NCBI GenBank assembly: GCA_964444125.1
Contig: CAYUFB010000018.1
Location: 1 to 25,783 of the forward strand
DNA length: 25,783 nucleotides
Origin: CAYUFB01 sp964444125
GTDB lineage: Bacteria; Patescibacteriota; Dojkabacteria; B142; JAFGMG01
Reading direction: 5' to 3'
Below, piece after piece: positions 1 to 7,856 of the stretch. The notes beneath the pieces are model-generated. The model searched no databases. It saw only the letters and a program-made list of their open reading frames with translations, and was not told the origin of the DNA. Both the position numbers and the translations under genes were made by a program. Every line of letters begins with the position of its first letter. Within the stretch, counting starts at the first letter, position 1.

Positions 1-24
1 TCCAAATAAGTTAAATATATAAAA

Positions 25-1308
25 ATGGGTTACCTGGGAAGAATCGAGTCACAAGAAATGACAAAAAACAAAATTACTTTACCTCTCATATTTGGCGATA
101 AAATTGATGGTGGAGGATATGGGTGTATTTATAATTTACCAAATTATTCAAATCTTGTTGCAAAATTAAGTAAATATTCAATTAGAAGAGCAGATTTACA
201 AGAAATACTCCCAGGACTAAAAAAAATAAATGAATGGAATATGTCATATGGCACAATCATCCTTGATCCAGAAAAATTAATCCAACTTTGTCTTGATGAT
301 CCCCTTTATAGTAGTGACATTCCACACTCCAGTATACAGATTGCTATTTTATCTAATACAGCAGGGCGGGGCGAGGAACTTTATCATACAGAATTTAATG
401 CTTACAGATCATTTATCGAGGCTAGAACTTTGCAGTATCTCTCAAATCAAGGATATAGAAACATTGTGCAATTCGAGGACTTCGGATTAGTAAGCGAAGA
501 TGGTGGGATGACATATAAAGTTATGACAATTATGGACAAAGTTAGTCGTGAAGTAAGCTATGCCGGCGAAGAACCAATTGAAGTAGTAGGCTATAGTCTT
601 CATGATCTGATAGATGACCTACATGGTTCTCCCGAAAAAAAGATGAAAATACTACCATACTTACTTGGTCAACTATACAAAGTAGCCTCAACACTTGATC
701 AAATGAATCAGTCAAATCAATCTCTCTTAAACTCTCTATTATCAAAATTTAAAACCATCGATAAACATCGAATTTTTCACCGTGATGTCAAACCAGGGAA
801 TATACTCATAAACAATAATGGGGAATTAATTCTCGGAGATTTAGGTCTAGCGCTCTGGGATGATGACTCAATTGATCTGAAAATATCAACTACTACATTT
901 GCATCTCCCGAACAATTACAAGGAATAGACCAAATAAACGAACAATCAGAACAATATTCATTAGCTTTAAGCTTAGCAAGGTTTATCGCAGGACCTTTTG
1001 CTGCCAGAGTATGGGGAATTGATGTCCCTACGGACGTCAATTCAAGTATATTAAAAGCTCAGTACGTAACAAATTTAAAGACCAGTACATTTGTCGACTC
1101 TTTGCCTCAACTCATAATAGAACAATTAGAAGTTGACCTCAAACAAGCAAAAAAAATTTCGGCTTGCCTTATCAAAGCAGGGGACAAAGATCCTTCAAAA
1201 AGATATAAATCAAGTGCAGAATTCATAAGTGAAATCCACAGAGCAATATTCCCAACAGAAAAGTTAAAAAAAGTGCCTATTCCACAGGAATTATTTAGTT
1301 TTCATTGA
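25..1308 (+). CDS. Serine/threonine-type protein kinase
   Basis: This 427-residue protein has a eukaryotic-like kinase fold, expected to transfer ATP phosphate to Ser or Thr. Visible motifs are a glycine-rich loop DGGGYGCIY (about 28-36), the ATP-anchoring lysine in LVAKL (K47), a candidate helix-C glutamate in EARTL (E132), the catalytic loop HRDVKPGN (252-259, D254), a metal-binding DLG in place of DFG (272-274) and an SPE in place of APE (294-296). An insertion of roughly 80 residues separates the lysine from helix C. No transmembrane segment or sensor domain is evident, so it is probably cytosolic. The catalytic residues are all present, so an active enzyme is expected. The start is uncertain: ATG at 25 or the in-frame ATG at 58, neither with a clear ribosome site. 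It precedes TMEM43 and a membrane-anchored protein on the same strand. The substrate is unknown. Confidence 0.85.
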   Translation: MGYLGRIESQEMTKNKITLPLIFGDKIDGGGYGCIYNLPNYSNLVAKLSKYSIRRADLQEILPGLKKINEWNMSYGTIILDPEKLIQLCLDDPLYSSDIPHSSIQIAILSNTAGRGEELYHTEFNAYRSFIEARTLQYLSNQGYRNIVQFEDFGLVSEDGGMTYKVMTIMDKVSREVSYAGEEPIEVVGYSLHDLIDDLHGSPEKKMKILPYLLGQLYKVASTLDQMNQSNQSLLNSLLSKFKTIDKHRIFHRDVKPGNILINNNGELILGDLGLALWDDDSIDLKISTTTFASPEQLQGIDQINEQSEQYSLALSLARFIAGPFAARVWGIDVPTDVNSSILKAQYVTNLKTSTFVDSLPQLIIEQLEVDLKQAKKISACLIKAGDKDPSKRYKSSAEFISEIHRAIFPTEKLKKVPIPQELFSFH

Positions 1309-1353
1309 ACTTATATTACACGTTTTCTTCATTTATCAAACAGCTTGTGATAT

Positions 1354-1378
1354 ATTTCTACTAATACTTATTAGAAAT
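1354..1378. other. Short palindrome before the TMEM43 gene
   Basis: ATTTC (1354-1358) pairs with GAAAT (1374-1378), and TAAT (1362-1365) with ATTA (1370-1373), around an ACTT loop and a three-base bulge. It ends five bases before the next start codon and is followed by four T. It could be a weak terminator for the kinase gene or an operator for the downstream pair. The stem is AT-only apart from one G-C pair, so the call is weak. Confidence 0.25.
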
Positions 1379-1383
1379 TTTTC

Positions 1384-2514
1384 ATGGCAGATCAGGTCAA
1401 AGTTACCAAACAAGCCAATTCAAAGGCGAAACAATCACTATCAGGTGCTTGCTTTGGTGTATTAATTGGAATTGCATTAATAATCGGTTCATTTGTTGTG
1501 CTTTTCAATAACGAGGGCAAAACAGATATGTCCAAAGTAGGGAAAAAAGCAGTCGATTTAAAATCTGAGAGCCTTGATAATAGTGCAGATGGAAAACTAG
1601 TAAACGTTACTGGCAAAATTGATACACAAGAAGTTTTAAGTGACGATCTCTTTGTCGTTGCAGATAAATACATAGTCATAAACAGAATAGTAGAGACTTA
1701 TTCATGGAAAGAAGAAAGTACAACTGAAACAGATAGCAACGATGTTGAAACCACCACATACACCTACAAAAAAGATTGGAATGAAAAAGTTGCTAATTCA
1801 TCGAGTTTTTATGAGCAGGCAGGCCATAGCAATCCTACGCCAAAATACGAGAATCTAAGGAAAACCGTAAATAAGGCTCAAATTGGGGTATACGATATTG
1901 AGATACCAAATATCAAGTTACCTAACCTCAAAGATTTGAAATTATCCCAAGAAAAAATACTCCCTAATATCGAAGCTAAGCTTGTAAACGATCAATACTT
2001 GTTTGTAAGTCTAAATGGCATGACGGACATCAATAATCCAGAAATTGGAGATACAAGAATCAGTTACAAAGTATTTATGCCTGATACAAGTGTTACTGTA
2101 TTTGGAAAACTTGAAGGCAAGAACATTACAAATTATGTAGATAATAACAACAACCAATTGTTTAGAATTTTTGATGGCAACAAAGATACTGCACTCAAGA
2201 CCATGCATTCAGAATACAAAACATCTTTATGGCTTGGCCGAGTCGGAGGCTTTTTGATGATGTGGATTGGACTATCACTGATATTTGGACCAATAACTTT
2301 CTTAGCAGACAAGATTCCATTTTTTGGCAAAATTGGTAAATCTATCATAGGTATGGTCTCATTTGTTGTATCACTTTTTGTTACATTCCTTGTTGTCACA
2401 ATTTCAGCTATATTACACAACACATTATTATTGATAATAGTTGGTTTATCTGTAGTAATAGCTGCAGGAATTGGACTATACTTTTATCTATATAAAAAAC
2501 AAAACAATAAATAA
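1384..2514 (+). CDS. TMEM43-family membrane protein
   Basis: This 376-residue protein has the layout of the TMEM43 (LUMA, formerly DUF1625) family: one N-terminal membrane helix (about 24-42), a long extracytoplasmic region of about 230 residues, then a cluster of hydrophobic helices at the C-terminus (about 281-375, four segments) ending in a lysine-rich tail. The extracytoplasmic part contains the family-like stretch with a YSWKEE motif near residue 106, where strings of charged and Thr residues precede a second beta-rich section. Bacterial members are widespread but their role is unsettled; homologues have been noted computationally near predicted stress or immunity genes. The next gene starts two bases after the TAA, so the two are almost certainly co-transcribed. 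The kinase gene lies 75 bases upstream. The family call comes from remembered architecture, not a search. Confidence 0.7.
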   Translation: MADQVKVTKQANSKAKQSLSGACFGVLIGIALIIGSFVVLFNNEGKTDMSKVGKKAVDLKSESLDNSADGKLVNVTGKIDTQEVLSDDLFVVADKYIVINRIVETYSWKEESTTETDSNDVETTTYTYKKDWNEKVANSSSFYEQAGHSNPTPKYENLRKTVNKAQIGVYDIEIPNIKLPNLKDLKLSQEKILPNIEAKLVNDQYLFVSLNGMTDINNPEIGDTRISYKVFMPDTSVTVFGKLEGKNITNYVDNNNNQLFRIFDGNKDTALKTMHSEYKTSLWLGRVGGFLMMWIGLSLIFGPITFLADKIPFFGKIGKSIIGMVSFVVSLFVTFLVVTISAILHNTLLLIIVGLSVVIAAGIGLYFYLYKKQNNK

Positions 2515-2516
2515 AA

Positions 2517-3239
2517 ATGAAGAAAATTATTATTGTATCAATTGTCATACTCCTTGTTTGTGTGTCTTGTCTGATTATTCTATTAGCTTATATTGGATTT
2601 GTGCCTGGTATATCTGATATTTTCATGAAACAAAAAGATTTAGGGGTGAAATCAGATATCAAGTTGGTAGAAGATTTTTATGCCAAAGTAGGTATAGAGA
2701 ATAATTTTTATCAAAAAGATGAATCAGTTGATGGCGAATTGGCCTATTCTGGGGTGATCACCCTAGAGGATGAAGCCCTTGATTCTGAACAAATCACCTC
2801 AATTATCACAAGTTGGCAGAAATGGGCACCAATATTTATTGAAAATCCTCAAGTGAAAATAGCAGATGATGGGAGCGTAGAATTATCAACAATTATCAAC
2901 GTTCCCAAGGCGAAGGAATTTGCTAAGACATTAGGATATACAGATCAAGAAGTTGATAAGGGGGAGAAATATGTCAAAGTTGTAAATGATAAAATCCCTG
3001 TATATGCAAAAGGTAATGCAAGCATGACAAATAACCAGGCATCTTTTGATATAAATACGGCCAAAATTGGAAATTTCCCTATCCCGTCATTTATGCTCAA
3101 AGAAATCACTCCAGTATTAGAGACCGCCCTTGAGAAACGAATAGCTCAAATCCCTGGCACTGACATCAAACAAGTTGAATTGAAAGAAGGCAAAATGATT
3201 ATTAATGGCGATATCCCTCAAAAAGTCGAGGTGAAATAA
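2517..3239 (+). CDS. Membrane-anchored extracytoplasmic protein, YpmS/DUF2993-like (tentative)
   Basis: This 240-residue protein starts with a strong hydrophobic anchor (about 4-27) that includes a cysteine pair region VCVSC. It could be a signal anchor or a poor lipobox. The remainder is soluble, rich in beta-prone segments, and has a late section with IGNFPIPSFML followed by a helix and a strand ending in GKMIINGDIP. That ending resembles YpmS/LmeA-type proteins, which adopt a lipid-binding-like fold, but the resemblance is weak. It begins two bases after the TMEM43 stop, so it is translationally linked and probably works with that membrane protein at the cell surface. I cannot assign a function. 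Confidence 0.6.
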   Translation: MKKIIIVSIVILLVCVSCLIILLAYIGFVPGISDIFMKQKDLGVKSDIKLVEDFYAKVGIENNFYQKDESVDGELAYSGVITLEDEALDSEQITSIITSWQKWAPIFIENPQVKIADDGSVELSTIINVPKAKEFAKTLGYTDQEVDKGEKYVKVVNDKIPVYAKGNASMTNNQASFDINTAKIGNFPIPSFMLKEITPVLETALEKRIAQIPGTDIKQVELKEGKMIINGDIPQKVEVK

Positions 3240-3280
3240 AACAAAAATTGAAAAAAGTCACTACTTATAGTTTCTGATCA

Positions 3281-3802
3281 TCATTTAATTCTATGCCCGT
3301 ATTGTTTCTTAACTGGATCGAGAAATAAGAAAATCCTTGGTGGATAAAAAGTGAAGACCCCAAAAGCCAAAAATAATAAAATGAGCAAATATGCTGATAA
3401 CTCTTCAGAAAAATTGCTGATACCAAACTTCAAATAAACCCAGACTGTGAGGTATCCAATTAATATCGATAATACAAAAACAGATATACTAAACCACATA
3501 ATTTCCTTTTTGACTAGTATTTTGACAGGATAATACAAAAGAGGAATTAACAACATTGCCACAATTATGCCCATGAAATTTCCTTCAACAATATTGAGAT
3601 AATCATTTGATAACAATAAACATTGGAGTACCCCCATAATCATCATGGGTTGATAAACGAGCTTTAGATGCTCCCAAGTGCTTTCATTGACAGGAAAAAG
3701 TATATGTACCAACAAACTTTTTGTTCTATCCCTATGTGCATAATGGAAGGCAATACCAAGGAGGGTAGCTAATACGAAGCACAGAAAAATTATGGCAGAC
3801 AT
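3281..3802 (-). CDS. DUF6512-like integral membrane protein
   Basis: This 173-residue protein is highly hydrophobic, with about five membrane helices. Just after the first helix it has the sequence FPVNESTWEHLKL (about 37-49), and near the end FYPPRIFLFLDP followed by a short basic tail. Both are hallmarks I associate with DUF6512. No catalytic function is known for the family. The gene is alone on its strand and converges with the YpmS-like gene, 41 bases away. The ATG at 3800-3802 is the natural start because the first helix begins at residue 3. Confidence 0.6.
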   Translation of the reverse strand: MSAIIFLCFVLATLLGIAFHYAHRDRTKSLLVHILFPVNESTWEHLKLVYQPMMIMGVLQCLLLSNDYLNIVEGNFMGIIVAMLLIPLLYYPVKILVKKEIMWFSISVFVLSILIGYLTVWVYLKFGISNFSEELSAYLLILLFLAFGVFTFYPPRIFLFLDPVKKQYGHRIK

Positions 3803-3896
3803 TTTTGATTAGTAACTTATAAAACTATGCCATTTCTTGATAGAAAATGCAAGGAACTCGAGACAAATATAATACTGTCTTCAAAGAAAAAATTTG

Positions 3897-3902
3897 TATA
3901 AT
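3897..3902 (+). promoter_or_regulatory. Candidate -10 box for the CxxC zinc-finger gene
   Basis: TATAAT, about 98 bases upstream of the preferred ATG at 4000. A second TATAAT lies at 3868-3873. Both fall inside the reading frame upstream of 4000, which argues that translation does not begin at 3847. Confidence 0.4.
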
Positions 3903-3999
3903 GCTTCTATTTAAGATATACTTATACTATAGGCGTTACATATGGAGTATCAACAAATTGCGTAATTCCCTTAATTTTTTAGTTTTTTATACAAATTTT

Positions 4000-4617
4000 A
4001 TGAGAAATTTTGAGAGAAGGAATAATTTTAATAGAGACAGGGGAAATAGCCGAGGTAGAGGTGAGAGAAGATCTACTACTATGTTTGATACCGTATGTGA
4101 TAAATGTGGCAGAGATTGCCAGGTACCTTTTAGACCAACTGGAGAGAAACCTGTCTATTGTAGCAACTGCTACGAGAAACAATCCGATAATTCGTCATAC
4201 AGACGAGATGATAGACGTGATAATAGACGAAGTTTTGATAGATTTGATAGACCGGAGAGATCAGAAAAAACAATGCACGAAACCGTTTGTGACTCATGTG
4301 GCAATGCATGCATGGTTCCATTTAAGCCAACAAGTGGCAAAGCTATCTTCTGCGATGACTGTTTTGCCAAAAAAGGTAATAGTAGGCAAGATAATTCCCA
4401 GATTCAAGAGCAGATAGATGCAATGAATGTAAAATTGGATTCTGCTTTGGAGATGTTGAGATCATTAACGATTATCAAAAGCGTATCAGAACAAAAACCA
4501 ATAAAATCTGAAGCCAAAGTAACAGAAAAAAAGACGGCAAAGAAATCTGTCAAAAAAAAGGCTACTCTCAAAAAAGCAGAAAAGATTGACGACAAAAAGG
4601 CAAAAGCTAAGAAATAA
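4000..4617 (+). CDS. Double CxxC-x17-CxxC zinc-ribbon protein
   Basis: This protein has two copies of a zinc-binding module: VCDKCG followed 17 residues later by YCSNC, and VCDSCG followed by FCDDC. This is the CxxC-x17-CxxC domain (TIGR04272), frequent in Patescibacteria. Each module is preceded by an Arg/Asp/Asn-rich disordered stretch with RGRGERR-like sequences, as in RNA-binding proteins. After the second module come a short predicted coiled-coil (about QIQEQIDAMNVKLDSALEML) and a long lysine/alanine-rich tail. The architecture suggests nucleic-acid or ribosome association in the cytoplasm, but this is inference. The frame stays open upstream to 3847, but two TATAAT boxes lie there and the upstream residues look non-coding, so I place the start at the ATG at 4000 (205 residues). 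Confidence 0.75.
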   Translation: MRNFERRNNFNRDRGNSRGRGERRSTTMFDTVCDKCGRDCQVPFRPTGEKPVYCSNCYEKQSDNSSYRRDDRRDNRRSFDRFDRPERSEKTMHETVCDSCGNACMVPFKPTSGKAIFCDDCFAKKGNSRQDNSQIQEQIDAMNVKLDSALEMLRSLTIIKSVSEQKPIKSEAKVTEKKTAKKSVKKKATLKKAEKIDDKKAKAKK

Positions 4618-4660
4618 TTAGCAATTGTCAAATTTTTGCAATTAGTCTGATATCTCTTTT

Positions 4661-4765
4661 ATGAGTGGACTACTAACACCATTTCAAGAACCTATTGAAA
4701 TATCAATGCAAGAGTTTTGTCTACTAGCTGATGATATAGTTCGTCAGGATTTAAAAATGGCATAA
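4661..4765 (+). CDS. 34-codon ORF, probable 5' part of a frame-broken gene
   Basis: An ATG at 4661 opens 34 codons ending ...DDIVRQDLKMA. The zero frame crosses T TTA AAA (4750-4756) and stops two codons later at 4763. The -1 frame is open from before this site and continues as NGIKRFQEISS into the downstream 113-residue ORF. Joining the two at the A-run gives a smooth 157-residue protein. T TTA AAA is a canonical -1 slippery heptamer, but a single missing A would give the same picture. No function is recognised. Confidence 0.45.
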   Translation: MSGLLTPFQEPIEISMQEFCLLADDIVRQDLKMA

Positions 4766-4791
4766 AAAGATTTCAAGAAATTTCAAGTTGT

Positions 4792-5133
4792 GTGAATATT
4801 AACGAAACCAAAACTCATCAAAAAGGCAGAAGTTTATTAACAGTTGGGTCATATAGTTGTTATGCAGGTGTGGCTTCGAATCCTGCAGGGCTATACATGT
4901 TTCATGATAGAAAAACGACTCTAGATGATGATATTTCCCCAATCATTTTGGATTCAACTGCAGGCTTCTATGGAAGAGGATTTTTGCATGAAGCATCAGG
5001 ACATTGGATAGAAAAGACTAACCTACTCCAATTACCTGTCATTCCTTTCTCTGAGGTAAATTTTCTGACATCCGAAAACGGCCAAGTTTATTACTCTTAT
5101 GGTAATTGCATACTTCTGGGTGGATATGAGTAA
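4792..5133 (+). CDS. Unknown protein, probable 3' part of a frame-broken gene
   Basis: Called alone, this would start at GTG (4792) and encode 113 residues. The frame is already open from about 4735, so the real protein probably begins in the small ORF at 4661 and shifts frame at the A-run near 4753-4757. It is soluble with no signal peptide and is rich in Gly, Ser, Tyr and aromatic residues (SYSCYAG, GFYGRGFLHEASGHW, GQVYYSYGNCILLGGYE), suggesting a compact beta fold. No family is recognised. It converges with the next minus-strand gene, leaving seven bases between the stops. Confidence 0.5.
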   Translation: MNINETKTHQKGRSLLTVGSYSCYAGVASNPAGLYMFHDRKTTLDDDISPIILDSTAGFYGRGFLHEASGHWIEKTNLLQLPVIPFSEVNFLTSENGQVYYSYGNCILLGGYE

Positions 5134-5140
5134 AGACATT

Positions 5141-5518
5141 TTATACAGCATAATCTATACCATACTTTTGGTACAAATACTCTTTTGGCCCAACTAAACA
5201 ACTATCAACTAGATCCTCCTCTTCTACATGAACCCCAAATTGCATATAAGTTGGGTCAATAATTATAGTCTCTATTTCAATGATTGCATGTAAAATACCT
5301 TTTGTTTGTGGAGTATCGACTCTTACAAATCGCAGTTTACCATTACTTGGTAAACTGGATCTATCAAGGTACTTAAACAAACCTGCACATAAATTCCCTT
5401 TTGAAGGGTCGATACCTGCAGCCATCATCTGCCTCATTTCTTGATCTACGGCATTATGAATAAGACCTAAATTACACCTTACCCATTCCCGCGTTTCAGA
5501 AGCTATAATTGATTCCAT
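5141..5518 (-). CDS. Small protein with a Cys-His-Asp, transglutaminase-like pattern
   Basis: This 125-residue protein is soluble and has no signal peptide. Three candidate catalytic residues occur in the order and context typical of papain/transglutaminase-like folds: C44 at a helix start (GNLCAGLFKYL), H77 in a strand (GILHAIIEI) and D88 in the next strand (IIIDPTYMQF). The strand after the Asp and the final helix with YLYQKYG fit such a fold. Families with this triad include transglutaminase-like peptidases and peptide-maturing enzymes, so this could be a minimal thiol hydrolase or transferase. That is inference from spacing. The gene is last of three closely spaced minus-strand genes (27 bases after the one before it). 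Confidence 0.6.
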   Translation of the reverse strand: MESIIASETREWVRCNLGLIHNAVDQEMRQMMAAGIDPSKGNLCAGLFKYLDRSSLPSNGKLRFVRVDTPQTKGILHAIIEIETIIIDPTYMQFGVHVEEEDLVDSCLVGPKEYLYQKYGIDYAV

Positions 5519-5545
5519 AATAATTTCTTCAATAAATTTTTTAAT

Positions 5546-5731
5546 TTACATCCCCAAAAACTTCATCAGATCATAGACCAAAAAAGCTGGCCATAGAATT
5601 GCCTTGAGGATCCCAACTAATCCGGCTCCAACTCCTGATGCAGTCGAGATATAATAGATTAATGCACCTATAAACCCAAGACCATAAATTGCTCCCGATG
5701 GTCCAGCGGATGCAGCGTTATGCTTACTCAT
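5546..5731 (-). CDS. Small conserved two-helix membrane protein
   Basis: This 61-residue protein has a polar N-terminus, a Gly-rich first helix (YGLGFIGALIYYIS, about 16-29) and a second hydrophobic stretch (about 37-57) with ILKAILWPAFLVYDLMKFL. This layout, a short helix pair with a WPAFLVY motif, matches a widespread family of small bacterial membrane proteins of unknown role. It lies between two genes on the same strand with gaps of 21 and 27 bases, so it is probably part of one transcript. Confidence 0.65.
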   Translation of the reverse strand: MSKHNAASAGPSGAIYGLGFIGALIYYISTASGVGAGLVGILKAILWPAFLVYDLMKFLGM

Positions 5732-5752
5732 AAGCCATAAATAATAAGTAAA

Positions 5753-6268
5753 TTAACTTAATAGTTTCTTAGCTATTTCAATAATTTCTTCAGGATTTTT
5801 GACAAAAATATACCTATAATTATATTCTTTTATGCCCTCTTGTTTATTAATATCCTCTAATGACTTTTTCAAATAATTCGCGCCCCCGTCATCATCTCTT
5901 AGAATCACAAACGATAATATTGCTGAATTTGTTACAGATAGTACCGATTTATAAGTCTTCTCCATACCCATAAGTATCACATTTTGCAAGAAGTCAGAAA
6001 TCTGAAGCTCTCTAAAATCAGTGATTGAGATATATTCTCCCCAATCTTTGGTCTTCTCATCAATATCTTTCATCATTGATCTTATATCACCTAATCCTGG
6101 TTTACCTGACATAACAACATTGAGAACTTGATATTCTTTGCCTACCTTCATTTTTGAGTCACTGATTTTATAGTTTTTCTCTGCCAATTTGATATTATAA
6201 TAATTAAGACAGTTTACTATAGTTGGAAATGTGTTTGTTTTCAATAGACACCTGCACCCCCTACACAT
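5753..6268 (-). CDS. Unknown soluble alpha/beta protein
   Basis: The ORF encodes up to 171 residues of mixed helix and strand. The order (strand, helix, ITDFREL, helix, AILSFVILRD strand, helix, YIFVKNPEE, helix) could fit a STAS-like or other small alpha/beta domain, but no signature is certain. The ATG at 6266-6268 overlaps a minus-strand TATAAT (6267-6272), so that start is unlikely. TTG at 6242-6244, preceded by AGGTG, or ATG at 6149-6151 (MKVGKEYQ) are better. The first of a three-gene minus-strand run, divergent from the gene at 6316. Confidence 0.55.
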   Translation of the reverse strand: MCRGCRCLLKTNTFPTIVNCLNYYNIKLAEKNYKISDSKMKVGKEYQVLNVVMSGKPGLGDIRSMMKDIDEKTKDWGEYISITDFRELQISDFLQNVILMGMEKTYKSVLSVTNSAILSFVILRDDDGGANYLKKSLEDINKQEGIKEYNYRYIFVKNPEEIIEIAKKLLS

Positions 6269-6272
6269 TATA
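6267..6272 (-). promoter_or_regulatory. Candidate -10 box for the 5.1-6.3 kb minus-strand run
   Basis: Reading the minus strand gives TATAAT here, in an alternating AT stretch shared with the divergent plus-strand promoter. No good -35 is visible. Confidence 0.35.
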
Positions 6273-6280
6273 TATATTTA

Positions 6281-6289
6281 TGATATAAT
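6281..6289 (+). promoter_or_regulatory. Extended -10 promoter for the gene at 6316
   Basis: TGATATAAT, an extended -10 element (TGn plus consensus box), lies 26 bases before the ATG at 6316. The -35 region is poor, as expected for extended -10 promoters. Confidence 0.55.
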
Positions 6290-6315
6290 ATAAGGAAATT
6301 GTTGCAAAAATTTCT

Positions 6316-6957
6316 ATGTTTGATGTACAACCTGAAAGCCCTAACCAACCCCCAATTAATCCTCTGATATTACCCGGTACTGAAGATACTGTACTTAATT
6401 TATATAAAAACGCAGAGAAATTTTATCCAAAGTTTACAATAACACACTATGACAATGAATTACCAGGATCACCATTGCCTATTTTGATAATACTTCATCA
6501 AAAAGTTGATAATGTTGATGATTATTTTAGAATAATAGAAATATCAACAGATCAGGCAGTGCACGTCAATCCAAGTTACTTATATGGACAATATACTCAA
6601 CCTAGTACTTCTACAGACATTTATTGGGAAGAAAAACCACCTGTTGCCGGATGGTCAGAAGAAGATGATGAAGAATTCTACTTATATTTCGATAGTCTAG
6701 ATGAAGCTATTGTTCGTGTATGTGAAGGACTGACCAATTCATCTGTGCCAAATTTAAAGATAGCCTCTATTCTTTTTCCGATTGATGCAAATACTGCTAG
6801 ATTTAGACCAATCGAGCCTACGATGTATGAAAATACAAGAGCATCCATCATTGAAATTATGCAACGATTTGGTGTTACTCGAGTTTGTGGTTATCGAAGA
6901 AGTGTGACGCCACAAGGTGAAATTTATCCGGAAATTATTGAATATCCATTTATCTAA
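6316..6957 (+). CDS. Unknown acidic soluble protein
   Basis: This 213-residue protein has no signal peptide or membrane helix. It starts with a proline-rich segment and contains strands and helices with an acidic stretch WSEEDDEEFYLYFDSLDEA near the middle. The C-terminal half has FGVTRVCGYRRSVTPQGEIYPEIIEYPFI. I recognise no family or active site. It has its own extended -10 promoter and stands alone between a divergent minus-strand run and the ung gene. Confidence 0.6.
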   Translation: MFDVQPESPNQPPINPLILPGTEDTVLNLYKNAEKFYPKFTITHYDNELPGSPLPILIILHQKVDNVDDYFRIIEISTDQAVHVNPSYLYGQYTQPSTSTDIYWEEKPPVAGWSEEDDEEFYLYFDSLDEAIVRVCEGLTNSSVPNLKIASILFPIDANTARFRPIEPTMYENTRASIIEIMQRFGVTRVCGYRRSVTPQGEIYPEIIEYPFI

Positions 6958-7046
6958 GCTCTACTTATTTACGGGGCAATCAAAATCTCAGAAACAAAGC
7001 TTAATAATAAACCAATACTGCAAACTGGCACATCGGCATAAACTAC

Positions 7047-7055
7047 TGCTATAAT
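7047..7055 (+). promoter_or_regulatory. Extended -10 promoter of ung, probably leaderless
   Basis: TGCTATAAT, with only six bases between the box and the ATG at 7062. Transcription would begin at or next to the start codon, so the ung message is probably leaderless. No Shine-Dalgarno sequence is possible in this space. Confidence 0.6.
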
Positions 7056-7061
7056 TTCTCC

Positions 7062-7724
7062 ATGAACGTGAAAATGGAAAAATCTTGGAAAAAATTATTG
7101 TCTGAAGAATTTGAAAAAGAATATTTCAAGCAGTTAATCAATTTTGTCAAAGACGAATATAAAAAATACTCAATCTTTCCTCCTGGCAAATATATATTTA
7201 ATGCACTTGATAGATGTCCATACGACAAAGTCAAAGTTGTGATAATCGGGCAAGACCCTTATCATGGAGAGAAACAAGCTCATGGATTATCTTTTTCTGT
7301 ACCAGATGGAATTAAGCCTCCTCCTTCATTAGTAAATATCTACAAAGAAATAAAAAACGATCTAGGCAAAGATATCCCTCAAAATGGCAATCTAGAAAGA
7401 TGGGCACAACAAGGAGTATTGTTACTCAATGCAACACTTACAGTTCGAGCACATACACCAGGTTCTCACCAAAACAAAGGATGGGAAGAATTCACCGATG
7501 CAATAATACAAAATTTATCAGAAAAGAAGCAAAACCTCGTTTTCTTACTATGGGGATACTATGCCCAACAAAAAGGCTCAATTATTGATAGAAATAAGCA
7601 TCTAGTACTTGAAGCGCCACACCCTTCTCCATTTTCCGCAAATAGAGGATTCTTTGGATGCAAACACTTTAGTAGGGCAAATGAATACCTAATCAAACAG
7701 AAAAAAACACCTATAAACTGGTAG
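7062..7724 (+). CDS. ung: Uracil-DNA glycosylase, family 1
   Basis: This 220-residue enzyme removes uracil from DNA to start base-excision repair of deaminated cytosine. The family-1 water-activating motif GQDPYHG is at 63-69 (catalytic Asp65), followed by the uracil-stacking region LSFSVPDGIKPPPSL. LLLNATLTVRAHTPGSH carries the conserved Asn of the uracil pocket, and the C-terminal HPSPFSANRGFFG (187-199, His187) is the minor-groove loop that completes the site. Length and motif order match the bacterial enzyme along its whole length, so it should be active. ATG at 7062 is preferred because the promoter box lies just upstream. ATG at 7074 is the alternative. It is a single-gene unit and converges with the cupin gene across a heptamer-repeat spacer. 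Confidence 0.97.
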   Translation: MNVKMEKSWKKLLSEEFEKEYFKQLINFVKDEYKKYSIFPPGKYIFNALDRCPYDKVKVVIIGQDPYHGEKQAHGLSFSVPDGIKPPPSLVNIYKEIKNDLGKDIPQNGNLERWAQQGVLLLNATLTVRAHTPGSHQNKGWEEFTDAIIQNLSEKKQNLVFLLWGYYAQQKGSIIDRNKHLVLEAPHPSPFSANRGFFGCKHFSRANEYLIKQKKTPINW

Positions 7725-7730
7725 ACAATA

Positions 7731-7856
7731 TTCAGTATTCAGTATCTATAATTCTAAATAGCGATTTTCGCCTTTCGCACTTGATACTGAATGCTCTTTG
7801 CTGTCTACTGTTTACTCGTTACTGCCTACTTTTTGCTGTCAGCTGTACACTGTTAT
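7731..7856. repeat. Heptamer-phased intergenic array 1
   Basis: From TTCAGTA at 7731 the spacer divides exactly into eighteen 7-base units up to 7856. The left units include TTCAGTA twice; from 7780 the units follow CTGNNTA (for example CTGTCTA, CTGTTTA, CTGCCTA). Left and right types are roughly complementary, so the array can fold back. It fills the gap between the convergent ung and cupin genes and overlaps the last bases of the cupin gene. Confidence 0.7.

Noticed and set aside
25..1308. Alternative genetic code (UGA as Gly) as in Gracilibacteria
   Set aside because: Genes end properly at TGA and in-frame TGA codons are not needed inside conserved genes.
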